Below, piece after piece: positions 44,785-53,453 of a stretch of DNA of 64,000 nucleotides (position 1 is its first letter; the number at the start of each line of letters is the position of its first letter). This DNA comes from Streptomyces sp. R41 (lineage in GTDB: Bacteria; Actinomycetota; Actinomycetes; Streptomycetales; Streptomycetaceae): assembly GCF_041053055.1 (NCBI RefSeq), contig NZ_CP163443.1:3968001-4032000 (forward strand), given 5' to 3'. Made by a program: the position numbers and the translations under genes. The notes beneath the pieces were generated by a model. That model ran no database searches. It was not told the origin of the DNA and was given only the letters and a program-made list of their open reading frames with translations.

Positions 44785-46470
44785 TCAGTCCAGGTGGGTC
44801 GGGGCGAACATCCGCAGTACGGCCGGGAGCAGCACCACCGAAGGCCCGGGCGTGGCAAGCGCCTTCGCCAGGTCCTGCTCCAGCGTCCCGGGGGTCGTAC
44901 GGACCCCCGGGACGCCGAACGACTCCGCGAGGGCGACGTAGTCCGGGCGGGCCAGCTCCGTCGCCGTCGCCTGGCCGAACGTGTCGGTCATGTACTCGCG
45001 CAGGATGCCGTAGCCGCCGTCGTCGACGATCAGCCAGGTGACGTTCAGGTCGTACTGCTTCGCCGTCGCCAGCTCGGCGATCGAGTACAGCGCGCCGCCG
45101 TCGCCGGAGACCGCGAGGACCGGGCGGGTGGGGTCGGCGGCGGCCGCCCCGAGCGCGGCGGGGAAGCCGTAGCCGAGGCCGCCCGCGCCCTGGGCGGAGT
45201 GCATGGTGTTCGCGCCGCGCGCGTCGAAGGCGGACCACGCCCAGTACGCGAGGATCGTCATGTCCCAGAAGGACGGGGAGTCGTCCGGGAGGGCCCGGCG
45301 TACCGACGCCAACACGTCCTGTTCCAGGGTGAGTTCCTGGGATGCGATGCGCTCGGCGACGTTCCCCAGCACCGTGCGTACCCGGTCCGCCGCCGTCGGG
45401 TCCGTCCGCTCCTCCACCGTCTCCAGCAGCGCCGACAGCGCGAGGCGCGCGTCCGCGTGGATGCCCAGCGCCGGGTGGTTGGACTCCAGCTTGCCGAGGT
45501 CGGCCTCGATCTGGATGACCCGGCCGCGGGGCTTGAACGTGTGGTAGTTCGAGGAGAGTTCGCCGAGGCCCGAGCCCACCACCAGGAGGACGTCCGCGTC
45601 CTCCAGGAAGTCGGTGGTGTGGCGGTCCTCCAGCCAGGACTGGAGGGAGAGCGGGTGGTTCCAGGGGAAGGCGCCCTTGCCGCCGAAGGTGGTGACGACG
45701 GGGGCGCTCAGCCTTTCGGCGAGCTGACGGAGCTTTCCGGACGCGTCCGCGCGTACGACACCGCCGCCCGCGATGATCGCGGGGCGCGAGGCACGCGAGA
45801 GCAAGTCGGCGGCCACCGCGGTCAGTTCGGGGCGCGGGACCACGTCCTCCGGGGTCGCGTCCATCGCGGTCACCACCGGCAGGCGGGTCTCGGCGAGGAG
45901 GACGTCCTGCGGGATCTCCAGCCACACCGGGCCGTGCGGAGCGGTCAGCGCCGACTCCCAGGCGGCCGCGATGGCGGACGGGATCTGCGACTGCGTCCGA
46001 ACGGTGTGAACCGACTTCACCACACCCCTGAACGACGCCTGCTGGTCCGGGAGTTCATGCAGATAGCCGTGGCGGCCGCCGCCGAGTCCCGCGGTGGGGA
46101 TCTGGCTGCTGATCGCGAGGACGGGGGCGGAGGCCGCCGCCGCTTCCTGGAGCGCGGCCAGCGAGGTCAGCGCCCCGGGGCCGGTGGAGAGCAGCAGCGG
46201 GGCCGCCTCACCGGTGATCCGCCCGTACGCGTCCGCCGCGAACCCCGCGTTGTTCTCGACGCGCAGGCCGACGTACTGCAACGAGGACCTGCGCAGCGCG
46301 TCGAACATGCCCAGCGCGTGCTGGCCGGGCAGACCGAAGACCGTCGTCGCGCCGAGACCGGCGAGGGTCTCCACGACCAGGTCTCCGCCGTTGCGGCCGG
46401 GGGGAGGGTTCAGCGCGGCCTCCGTCTGTGCCGCCGACGGACGGAGAACCAGGTCGTGGTCGTGAGTCAC
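44785..46470 (-). CDS. Thiamine diphosphate-dependent enzyme (acetolactate synthase-like)
   Basis: A 561-residue ThDP enzyme of the acetolactate synthase/benzoylformate decarboxylase superfamily. The activating Glu is in [16 protein letters not shown] (about residue 72) and the ThDP-Mg motif runs from SGDGGALYS to VDDGGYG (about 435-465). It is not the biosynthetic IlvB: it lacks an IlvN neighbour and starts unlike it. The GTG start overlaps the stop of the agmatinase-family gene (GTGA), so it belongs to the catabolic operon of symporter, ureohydrolase and this enzyme. A decarboxylase or C-C lyase acting on a product of guanidino-compound breakdown is plausible but unproven. Confidence 0.87.
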   Translation of the reverse strand: MTHDHDLVLRPSAAQTEAALNPPPGRNGGDLVVETLAGLGATTVFGLPGQHALGMFDALRRSSLQYVGLRVENNAGFAADAYGRITGEAAPLLLSTGPGALTSLAALQEAAAASAPVLAISSQIPTAGLGGGRHGYLHELPDQQASFRGVVKSVHTVRTQSQIPSAIAAAWESALTAPHGPVWLEIPQDVLLAETRLPVVTAMDATPEDVVPRPELTAVAADLLSRASRPAIIAGGGVVRADASGKLRQLAERLSAPVVTTFGGKGAFPWNHPLSLQSWLEDRHTTDFLEDADVLLVVGSGLGELSSNYHTFKPRGRVIQIEADLGKLESNHPALGIHADARLALSALLETVEERTDPTAADRVRTVLGNVAERIASQELTLEQDVLASVRRALPDDSPSFWDMTILAYWAWSAFDARGANTMHSAQGAGGLGYGFPAALGAAAADPTRPVLAVSGDGGALYSIAELATAKQYDLNVTWLIVDDGGYGILREYMTDTFGQATATELARPDYVALAESFGVPGVRTTPGTLEQDLAKALATPGPSVVLLPAVLRMFAPTHLD

Positions 46471-47435
46471 TTCGCGCGGGCCTCGGCAATCTGGCGGGAC
46501 ATGATGGTGGTCAGTTCGTACGCGGTGTGCGACGCGGCCACCGCCGTGATCTCGGCGTGGTCGTACGCGGGCGCGACCTCGACGACGTCGGCCGAGACCA
46601 GGTTGCAGGACGCCAGCCCGCGCAGGATCTCCAGGAGCTCGCGGGAGGTCATGCCGCCCGCCTCCGGCGTGCCCGTGCCGGGCGCGTGCGCCGGGTCGAG
46701 GCAGTCGATGTCGATGGAGATGTAGAGCGGGCGGTCGCCGATGCGCTGGCGCAGCTGGTCGGCGACCTCGTCGGCGCCGCGGCGGTAGATGTCCGCCGAG
46801 GTGACGATGCCGAAGCCCATCTTCTCGTCGTCGGTGAGGTCCTGCTTGCCGTAGAGCGGACCGCGGGTGCCGACGTGCGAGAGGGCGGAGGTGTCGAGGA
46901 TGCCCTCCTCGACGGCGCGACGGAACGGGGTGCCGTGGGTGTACTCGGCGCCGAAGTACGTGTCCCAGGTGTCGAGGTGCGCGTCGAAGTGGAGCAGCGC
47001 GACCGGGCCGTGCTTCTTGGCGACCGAGCGGAGCAGCGGCAGCGCGATGGTGTGGTCGCCGCCGAGGGTCATCAGGCGGGCGCCGGTGCCGAGCAGTTCG
47101 TCGGCGGCGGCCTCCACCGTCTCCACGGCCTCGTTGATGTTGAACGGGTTCGCCGCGATGTCACCGGCGTCCGCGACCTGCGCGAGGGCGAAGGGGGAGG
47201 CGTCCTGCGCCGGGTTGTAGGGGCGCAGCAGCCGGGACGCCTCGCGGATCGCGTTGCCGCCGAAGCGGGCGCCCGGCCGGTACGAGACGCCGGAGTCGAA
47301 CGGCACACCGACCACGGCGACATCGGCGGTGCCGACCTCGTCGAGGCGCGGCAGCCGGGCGAAGGTCGCGGGGCCCGCGTACCGCGGGATGCGGGACGAG
47401 TCGACGGGGCCGCGGGGCGTCTCGTTGCTGCTCAT
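46467..47435 (-). CDS. speB: Agmatinase-family ureohydrolase
   Basis: A 322-residue manganese enzyme of the arginase/agmatinase family that splits urea from a guanidino compound. Metal ligands are intact: GGDHT (about residue 123), [10 protein letters not shown] (about 143-152) and [14 protein letters not shown] (about 228-241). The context (SSS transporter, ThDP enzyme, PucR regulator) fits uptake and breakdown of an external substrate. Guanidinobutyrate or guanidinopropionate are therefore as likely as agmatine, and the symbol is provisional. It overlaps the ThDP gene by four bases; 51 bp separate it from the symporter gene. Confidence 0.87.
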   Translation of the reverse strand: MSSNETPRGPVDSSRIPRYAGPATFARLPRLDEVGTADVAVVGVPFDSGVSYRPGARFGGNAIREASRLLRPYNPAQDASPFALAQVADAGDIAANPFNINEAVETVEAAADELLGTGARLMTLGGDHTIALPLLRSVAKKHGPVALLHFDAHLDTWDTYFGAEYTHGTPFRRAVEEGILDTSALSHVGTRGPLYGKQDLTDDEKMGFGIVTSADIYRRGADEVADQLRQRIGDRPLYISIDIDCLDPAHAPGTGTPEAGGMTSRELLEILRGLASCNLVSADVVEVAPAYDHAEITAVAASHTAYELTTIMSRQIAEARAK

Positions 47436-47486
47436 GGAATTGCCTTCTTTCCTACGCTTCGTCGCGTATGTACAACTGATACGACT

Positions 47487-48950
47487 CTACTGGTGAACCG
47501 GGGCCGGTTCGGACACGGGTTCGGCGGCGACCCGGCCCGCGAGCCGCTCCCGCCAGGCCGCCAGCACCGCCGCGTCGGTCGCGGGCGTGGCCAGCGAGAC
47601 GACGACGTACACGGCCAGCGAGGACAGCAGCCCGTAGTAGACGGGCTCGTTCGCGAGGATGCCGTAGGTCGCCATCAGGCCGATGACCGCGAGGCCGCCG
47701 ACGACGACGGAGGCGAGCGCGCCCTGCGCCGTGCCGCGCTTCCACAGCAGTCCGCCGAGGATCGGCACGAGCAGACCGCCGACGAGCAGGTTGTACGCGA
47801 CGGTCAGGGCCTCGACGACGTTGTTGAGCGCGATCGCCGTACAGATCACCGCGACGCCCATGATCAGGATGAAGGCGCGGTTGCCCCTGACCTCGTCGTG
47901 GTCCTCGCCGTCGCGCTTCACGGCCCCGCGCAGTCGCGACCAGATGTCGTTGTTGGCGACGGTGGCGCAGGCGATGAGGGCGCCGGAGGAGGTGGACATC
48001 ACCGCGGCGAGGGCGGCGGCGAGCACCAACCCCCTTACGCCGACCGGGAGTTCGTCCTTGACGATGGTCGCGAAGGCGGTGTCGGCGCTGGGCAGCTTCG
48101 GGTAGAGCACCTTGGCGGCCGTACCGATGACGGCGCCGGCGAGTGCGTACACCAGGCAGTAGGTGCCGGCGACGGTGCCGCCCCACTTCGCCGTGGTGTC
48201 GCTGCGGGCGGTGAACACGCGCTGCCAGATGTCCTGGCCGATCAGCATGCCGAACGTGTAGATCAGCACGTATGTGAAGATCGTCTCGCCGCCGATGCCC
48301 AGCGGGTCGAAGTACTCGGTGGGCAGCTTGGCCTTCATCTCACTGAACCCGCCGGCCTTGATGACGGCGATGGGAAGCAGGAGCAGCAGCACACCGACGG
48401 TCTTGACGACGAACTGCACCATGTCGGTGAGGGTGATCGACCACATGCCGCCGAGCGTCGAGTACGCGACGACGATCGAGCCACCGAGGACGATCGCGAG
48501 CGTCCGGTTCATGTCGAAGAGGACGTCGAAGATCGTGGCGTACGCGATGGTCGAGGTGACCGCGAGCATGAGGGTGTACGCCCACATGACGACACCGGAG
48601 ATGACACCGGCCCGGCCGCCGTAGCGGAGGTCCAGCATCTCGGAGACGGTGTAGACCTTCAGACGGGCTATGCGGGCGGAGAAGAAGACGGAGAGGGCGA
48701 GGAGCCCGAGGCCGATGGTGAACACCATCCAGGCGCCCGAGAGCCCGTACTGGTACCCCAGCCCGACGCCACCGATGGTGGACGCGCCGCCGAGGACGAT
48801 GGCGGCCATGGTCCCGGAGTACATGGCGGGCCCGAGCCGCCGCCCTGCCACGAGGAACTCACTCTTGGACTTGGCGCGGCGCATGCCCCACCAGCCCATG
48901 GCCAGCATGCCGGCCAGATAGACGACGATCACTGTGTAGTCGACGGCCAT
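47487..48950 (-). CDS. Sodium:solute symporter (SSS family)
   Basis: A 487-residue transporter with about 13 predicted helices. SSS features include an N-terminal GMLAMGWWGMRRAKSKSEFLVAGRR, GGASTIGGVGLGYQYG, the sodium-site-like ALAAVMSTSSGALIACATVANND and a Pro-rich C-terminal tail. The ATG at 48950 has an AAGGAGG ribosome-binding site; the open frame above it is not supported. It leads the minus-strand operon with the ureohydrolase and ThDP enzyme, divergent from the PucR gene across 220 bp. It probably imports the ureohydrolase substrate. Confidence 0.9.
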   Translation of the reverse strand: MAVDYTVIVVYLAGMLAMGWWGMRRAKSKSEFLVAGRRLGPAMYSGTMAAIVLGGASTIGGVGLGYQYGLSGAWMVFTIGLGLLALSVFFSARIARLKVYTVSEMLDLRYGGRAGVISGVVMWAYTLMLAVTSTIAYATIFDVLFDMNRTLAIVLGGSIVVAYSTLGGMWSITLTDMVQFVVKTVGVLLLLLPIAVIKAGGFSEMKAKLPTEYFDPLGIGGETIFTYVLIYTFGMLIGQDIWQRVFTARSDTTAKWGGTVAGTYCLVYALAGAVIGTAAKVLYPKLPSADTAFATIVKDELPVGVRGLVLAAALAAVMSTSSGALIACATVANNDIWSRLRGAVKRDGEDHDEVRGNRAFILIMGVAVICTAIALNNVVEALTVAYNLLVGGLLVPILGGLLWKRGTAQGALASVVVGGLAVIGLMATYGILANEPVYYGLLSSLAVYVVVSLATPATDAAVLAAWRERLAGRVAAEPVSEPAPVHQ

Positions 48951-49170
48951 GTGGGGCCCTCCTTCGCGCACTCTCGGTGGCGTGTCGTGCAGATGGATCC
49001 GGGGACGCGGCCGGGAGCGTTGCTGTCCGGCCGGGAGACCGGCAGCGGATCGCGGGGACATACGCCCGTACCCGCGGCTGCCGACGGCACTGACCCTAGG
49101 TGGCCGGAAAGCGACTCTGAAGTGTACGTTTCATCCACTGCCGCTGAACCGGATGGAGGGAACGTCCACC

Positions 49171-50670
49171 ATGCCGGACACATCTGCCCCACCTGTCCCC
49201 CCGACCCCACCGGTCCCCCTTTCCGCTCTCCTGGCCCGGGAGGATCTGGGCCTGCGCCAGATCGCCGGCCCGCTGGACGAGGCGACGGTGATCCACTGGG
49301 CGCACACCTCGGAGATGGCCGACCCGTACCCGTATCTGCTGGGCGGCGAGCTGCTCCTGACCGCCGGGGTCCACATCCCCGAGGCGGCGGGCTCGGGCAC
49401 GTACTTCGACGACTATGTGTCCCGCATCGTCGCGGCGGGCGGCGCGGCCCTCGGCTTCGGCCTGGCCCCGGTCCACGACACGGTCCCGCGGGCGCTGGTC
49501 GCGGCCTGCGACGCGTACGGCCTGCCCCTCCTGGAGGTCCCGCCCCAGACCACCTTCTCCGGCGTGGCCCGCGCGGTCTGGCAGCTCATGGCCCAGGCCC
49601 GCCTGGCGGAACTGCGCCGTGTGACGGAGGCCCAGCAGAGCCTGGCGGCGGCCGCGGCCCGCCCGGACCCGGTACCGGCGGTGCTGCGTCAGCTGGCCCA
49701 GCGGGTGGGAGGCTGGGCTGTGCTGTACGGGCCGGACGGGGTGGAGCTGGCCGGCGCGGGGAGGGTGGCTGAGGCGGCCCCGCCCGGGAGTACCCCCGTA
49801 GCGCGGACGCTCGCCGAGCTGGCCGCTGTCGTGCGACCCGGGGAGGGGAGAACCGCTCCCTCCTCGGCCACCGACACCGTCGGCGGTGTCCATCTCGCCG
49901 CCTACGCCCTCGGGGCCGGGCAGGGCTTCGTGCTCGGCGTCGGGGCTCCGCACCGTGAATCCGGGGACCACACCATCGCCTCCGTCGCGGCGGTGCTGCT
50001 CTCGCTGCTCACGGGGGAGCACCAGAGCGGGAGCGGGGCGGCGCGGCTCGCGGCGCTCGTGCGGGTGCTGCTCGGGGCCTGTCCCGAGGACGTGGCGCCG
50101 CTCCTCGGGGGCGAACGATGGGTCGTCGTGCACGCGCGCCCAGCAGGGGACGGCCCCGCACCGGACGCCGTCGCCGCGTCCGCGCTGGGGGCGGCGCTGG
50201 GTTCCGCGCTGGTCGACGCGGGCGGTGACGTCGTACGGGTCCTCGTGCCCGGCGACCGTGAGCCCACCGCGCAGCCGGGCTGGACGTGCGGGGTCAGCGC
50301 GCCGGTCGGCCCGCACGAGTGGGCAGCCGCCGACACCCAGGCGGCCCGCGCCCTGGCCCGCGCCCGCGCGACCCGGTCGCCCCTGGTCCGCCACGGCGAG
50401 CGCCCCGCCCTCGCGGACCTCGTCCCCCCGGCCGACGCCGAGGCCCACGCCCGCACCCTCCTCGCCCCCATCGCCGCCACCCCCGCCCTCACCGAGACCC
50501 TCCGCACCTGGCTCTCCCTCCACGGCAGTTGGGACCGCACAGCCGTGGCCCTCTCCGTCCACCGAAACACCGTCCGCCAACGCATCGCGCGGTGCGGGGC
50601 GTTGCTGGCCGCGGACCTGGACGATCCTGATGTGCGGATGGAGTTGTGGTTCGCGTTGCGGGAGGGGTGA
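49171..50670 (+). CDS. PucR-family transcriptional regulator
   Basis: A 499-residue regulator. The N-terminal PucR sensor domain (SALLAREDLGLRQIAGP, WAHTSEMADPYPYLLGGELLL) covers about residues 12-140. A GAF-like middle follows. The C-terminal helix-turn-helix is LSLHGSWDRTAVALSVHRNTVRQRI (about 450-475). PucR proteins control purine and nitrogen catabolism in other bacteria. The ATG at 49171 has GGAGGGAA upstream; ATG 49153 is possible. It is divergent from the symporter operon and probably regulates it. The long tandem arrays start about 55 bp after its stop. Confidence 0.9.
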   Translation: MPDTSAPPVPPTPPVPLSALLAREDLGLRQIAGPLDEATVIHWAHTSEMADPYPYLLGGELLLTAGVHIPEAAGSGTYFDDYVSRIVAAGGAALGFGLAPVHDTVPRALVAACDAYGLPLLEVPPQTTFSGVARAVWQLMAQARLAELRRVTEAQQSLAAAAARPDPVPAVLRQLAQRVGGWAVLYGPDGVELAGAGRVAEAAPPGSTPVARTLAELAAVVRPGEGRTAPSSATDTVGGVHLAAYALGAGQGFVLGVGAPHRESGDHTIASVAAVLLSLLTGEHQSGSGAARLAALVRVLLGACPEDVAPLLGGERWVVVHARPAGDGPAPDAVAASALGAALGSALVDAGGDVVRVLVPGDREPTAQPGWTCGVSAPVGPHEWAAADTQAARALARARATRSPLVRHGERPALADLVPPADAEAHARTLLAPIAATPALTETLRTWLSLHGSWDRTAVALSVHRNTVRQRIARCGALLAADLDDPDVRMELWFALREG

Positions 50671-50727
50671 CGGGGTGCGGGACGGCAGGGGGGAGGGCCA
50701 CGGGGCGACGGGGCGGAGGGCAGCGAG

Positions 50728-50993
50728 GCCGCCAGGCCGCGAGGCCGCAAGCCCGCCAGGCCGCAAGCCCGCCAGGCCGCCAGGCCGCCAGGCCGCGAGG
50801 CCGCAAGCCCGCCAGGCCGCAAGCCCGCCAGGCCGCGAGGCCGCAAGCCCGCCAGCCCGCAAGCCCGCGAGGCCGCGAGGCCGCGAGGCCGCGAGGCCGC
50901 GAGGCCGCGAGGCCGCGAGGCCGCGAGGCCGCGAGGCCGCGAGGCCGCGAGGCCGCGAGGCCGCGAGGCCGCGAGGCCGCGAGGCCGCGAGGC
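50728..50993. repeat. Octamer tandem array (GAGGCCGC family)
   Basis: About 33 head-to-tail octamers of three types: GAGGCCGC, CAGGCCGC and AAGCCCGC. The right part, 50867-50993, is a perfect run of about 16 copies of GCGAGGCC. The left part mixes the types in higher-order blocks of two to four octamers. Confidence 0.92.
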
Positions 50994-51029
50994 AAGCTTT
51001 CCAAGTGACCGAGTCGGGTGGGTGGGTGG

Positions 51030-51650
51030 GAAGCGCCGCCGCGGAGCGGCGGGAAGCGCCCGCACCAGGCGGCAGTGACAAGGCACCCAGGCCCAGCGGG
51101 AGGCACCGTCGCGGAGCGGCGGGGAGCCGCGCACCGGGCCGCGGTGGCAAGGCGCCCGGGCCCAGTTGAGGAGGCACCGTCGCGGAGCGGCGGGAAGCGC
51201 CCGCACCAGGCGGCAGTGACAAGGCACCCAGGCCCAGCGGGAGGCACCGTCGCGGAGCGGCGGGAGCGGCGCACCGGGCGGCGGTGACAAGGCACCCAGA
51301 CCCGGGGGGAAGCAACGCCGCGGAGCGGCGGGAGCGGCGCACCGGGCGGCAGTGACAAGGCACCCAGACCCGGCGGGAAGCAACGCCGCGGAGCGGCGGG
51401 AGCGGCCGCACCGGGCGGCAGTGACAAGGCACCCAGACCCGGCGGGAAGCAACGCCGCGGAGCGGCGGGAGCGGCGCACCGGGCGGCAGTGACAAGGCAC
51501 CCAGACCCGGCGGGAAGCAACGCCGCGGAGCGGCGGGAGCGGCCGCACCGGGCGGCAGTGACAAGGCACCCAGACCCGGCGGGAAGCAACGCCGCGGAGC
51601 GGCGGGAGCGGCCGCACCGGGCGGCAGTGGCAAGGCACCGGGGGCCCACC
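51030..51650. repeat. Nine tandem 68-69 bp GC-rich repeats
   Basis: Nine units contain the core GCGGAGCGGCGGG followed by a CACCRGGC block and GACAAGGCACCCAG. Core starts in the right half are 51321, 51389, 51458, 51526 and 51595, giving spacings of 68, 69, 68 and 69 bp because units with GCGGCG and GCGGCCG alternate. The left units are more diverged, the right ones nearly identical. Each core can form GCCGC-gga-GCGGC. Confidence 0.92.
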
Positions 51651-51733
51651 CGGCCCCGTACCGCCGAGTGACCCGTGTCCCACGGTTCAGGACACCCGCC
51701 CGACGAGCGGAGCGCACCGGCACAATGGGGGGC

Positions 51734-52522
51734 ATGCCGATACCCGGGACCCCCAGCCGCGCCGAGCTCGTCGACCACCTCGTAAGGACCCGTATCGCGG
51801 GCGACGTGGCCACGCCCCGCGAGAACAACCTCTCCCACTACCGCAAGCTCGCGAACGGCGACCGCAACTTCTGGCTCGGCCTGGAGCTCGGTGACCGCTG
51901 GACCGACGAGCAGGACGTACTCGCGGTGATGGCGGAGCGGTGCGGCGTCAGCGACGACCCGGAGTACCGGTACGGGCAGGACACCATCGACCCGGAGCTG
52001 ACGGTGGACGCCCTGGAGCGTGCCGCGGCCCGGCTGCGCAAGGCGGCGGACGGCGAGCAGCGGGTGCTGTTCGCCACCGGCCACCCCGGCGGTCTCCTCG
52101 ACGTGCACCGCGCCACCGCCACCGCCCTGCGCGCCGCCGGCTGCGAGATCGTCGTCATCCCGGACAACCTGCAGACGGACGAGGGGTACGTCTTCCAGTT
52201 CGCGGACGTCGCGGTCCTGGAACACGGCGCGACGCTGTGGCACACCCACTCGGGTGAGCCGATGCGCGCGATCCTCACCGGCCTGGAGCGCGAGGGCCGC
52301 CCGCTGCCCGACCTGGTCGTCGCCGACCACGGCTGGGCGGGCTGCGCCGGCCAACTCGGCCTGGACTCCATCGGCTACGCCGACTGCAACGACCCCGCCC
52401 TGTTCCTCGCCGAGGCCGAAGGCACCGTCCAGGTGACGATCCCTATGGACGACCACGTCAAGAGCCCCCGGTTCTACGACCCGATGACGTCGTACCTGCT
52501 CGCGGCAGCGGGACTCGTATAA
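51734..52522 (+). CDS. Conserved actinobacterial phosphatase-like protein
   Basis: A 262-residue cytosolic protein that I recall being annotated as a phosphatase in Streptomyces; the fold is not clear to me. Conserved-looking segments are ENNLSHYRKLANGDRNFWLGLELG, FATGHPGGLLDVHRAT, LEHGATLWHTHSGEPM, VVADHGWAGCAG and IPMDDHVKSPRFYDPMT. The His/Asp-rich motifs suggest metal binding. ATG 51734 or ATG 51725 may start it. No good ribosome-binding site is visible, so a leaderless transcript is possible. The tandem arrays directly precede it. Confidence 0.7.
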   Translation: MPIPGTPSRAELVDHLVRTRIAGDVATPRENNLSHYRKLANGDRNFWLGLELGDRWTDEQDVLAVMAERCGVSDDPEYRYGQDTIDPELTVDALERAAARLRKAADGEQRVLFATGHPGGLLDVHRATATALRAAGCEIVVIPDNLQTDEGYVFQFADVAVLEHGATLWHTHSGEPMRAILTGLEREGRPLPDLVVADHGWAGCAGQLGLDSIGYADCNDPALFLAEAEGTVQVTIPMDDHVKSPRFYDPMTSYLLAAAGLV

Positions 52523-52540
52523 GCCCCGCAAGCCCGGTCC

Positions 52541-52595
52541 AAGTCCCGCCCAGGTCTCGTCCAGGTCCCGCCCCGGTCCCGTCCAAGTCCCTTCC
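52541..52595. repeat. Five tandem 11-bp repeats
   Basis: Five units of consensus MRGTCCCGYCC follow the phosphatase-like stop by 18 bp. Right after them GATCCCGGCGATCG occurs twice (52597 and 52617), overlapping the stop of the DinB-like gene. Confidence 0.75.
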
Positions 52596-52613
52596 GGATC
52601 CCGGCGATCGGCG

Positions 52614-53291
52614 CTAGATCCCGGCGATCGACGCGGGGGCACGCTCCACGCGGGCGAGCCCCCGGATCACGTCCACCGCCCCGTGCCGGCGCACCGCCAG
52701 GCGGGCGAGCAGCTCGACCACGGGCGCGGTGACGCGATCGGGGAACTCCGGGGTCGGCAGACCCACGCTGCACGCCAAGTCATCGGCGTGGACGACCAGT
52801 TCCATCAGGCGGGTGAGCAGGAAGTCGTCGAGGTCGAGGGACCAGTCGCCCCACGACTTCATCCGGACCGCCCGCCCGGCGGGCACCCGCGGAAGCTCGG
52901 CGCCCAGCCACCCGACCGCCTCCCGCGCACGCGCGAGGAGCGCCCCGTGCCCCTCGACGGCCGTCGCCTCGCCCCCTTTACGGATCCGCACATTGACCGC
53001 GCCGTCGACACCGGCGTCCAGCCAGGTCACCCGCTCCACGTAGTACTCCCGCAGGGACACCACCGGCTCCCCGGGCTCCGGCTCCTCGAGCAGCTCCGGA
53101 AGGGCCAGTTCCTGCCAGGCGGTGTGCCCGGCCAGGCCCCCGACGCTGAAGTCCCGCAGCGCGCTGGGCTTCTCCCACGCGGCCGCGACGGCGGGCTCGG
53201 CGACCAGCTCGACCACGGTCCCGGCCGCCTCCAGGAAGACCTCCCGGATCCGTCCCCCGCGCCAGTTCCACGACTCTTCCATACGGCTCAT
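52614..53291 (-). CDS. Maleylpyruvate isomerase / DinB-like metal-binding protein
   Basis: A 225-residue four-helix protein of the mycothiol-dependent maleylpyruvate isomerase/DinB_2 group. Possible metal-ligand His residues are in GLAGHTAWQE (about residue 50) and ELVVHADDLA (about 170), the latter a typical helix in this family. Such proteins often use mycothiol; the substrate is not predictable. The ATG at 53291 has GAGGGGG upstream. The leader directly before it carries a 25-bp sequence twice (53296-53320 and 53324-53348). Confidence 0.8.
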   Translation of the reverse strand: MSRMEESWNWRGGRIREVFLEAAGTVVELVAEPAVAAAWEKPSALRDFSVGGLAGHTAWQELALPELLEEPEPGEPVVSLREYYVERVTWLDAGVDGAVNVRIRKGGEATAVEGHGALLARAREAVGWLGAELPRVPAGRAVRMKSWGDWSLDLDDFLLTRLMELVVHADDLACSVGLPTPEFPDRVTAPVVELLARLAVRRHGAVDVIRGLARVERAPASIAGI

Positions 53292-53453
53292 ACCGCCCCC
53301 TCGGGTCCGCGACGTGAGGCGGGCCCCCTCGGGTCCGCGACGTGAGGCCGCCGATCCTCGCACCCGCACCACCGACCGGCCCAGATCCAATCCCGCACAA
53401 CTGGACCACGGGACCGCCGGACCGCCGGACCACGGGACCACCTCAAACGGCTT

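Larger units (their letters stand above)
50671..51733. other. 1.06-kb intergenic region made almost wholly of tandem repeats
   Basis: This gap between the PucR regulator and the phosphatase-like gene holds an octamer array (about 50728-50993) and a 68-69-bp array (about 51030-51650), separated by about 35 bp containing AAGCTT and a GGGT run. Many ORFs cross it in all frames, but their translations are periodic (GLAASRPR-like) and shift with unit length. I see no gene. Confidence 0.75.

Noticed and set aside
44785-46470. Biosynthetic acetolactate synthase (ilvB)
   Set aside because: There is no regulatory subunit gene, and coupling with a ureohydrolase and transporter points to catabolism.
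46428-49772. 1114-codon plus-strand ORF across the agmatinase, symporter and PucR region
   Set aside because: It crosses two real genes antisense and then a third in another frame. The translation is repetitive Arg/Gly/Asp/Val without domains.
50728-51650. Tandem arrays considered as CRISPR
   Set aside because: Units are contiguous or nearly so, with no unique spacers, and no cas genes are present.
49096-52642. Long minus-strand ORFs with periodic GLAASRPR and CHCRPVRPLPPLRG translations
   Set aside because: They are products of the tandem arrays. All frames are open because units lack stops, and 8- and 68-bp units shift the frame. They also run antisense through pucR.
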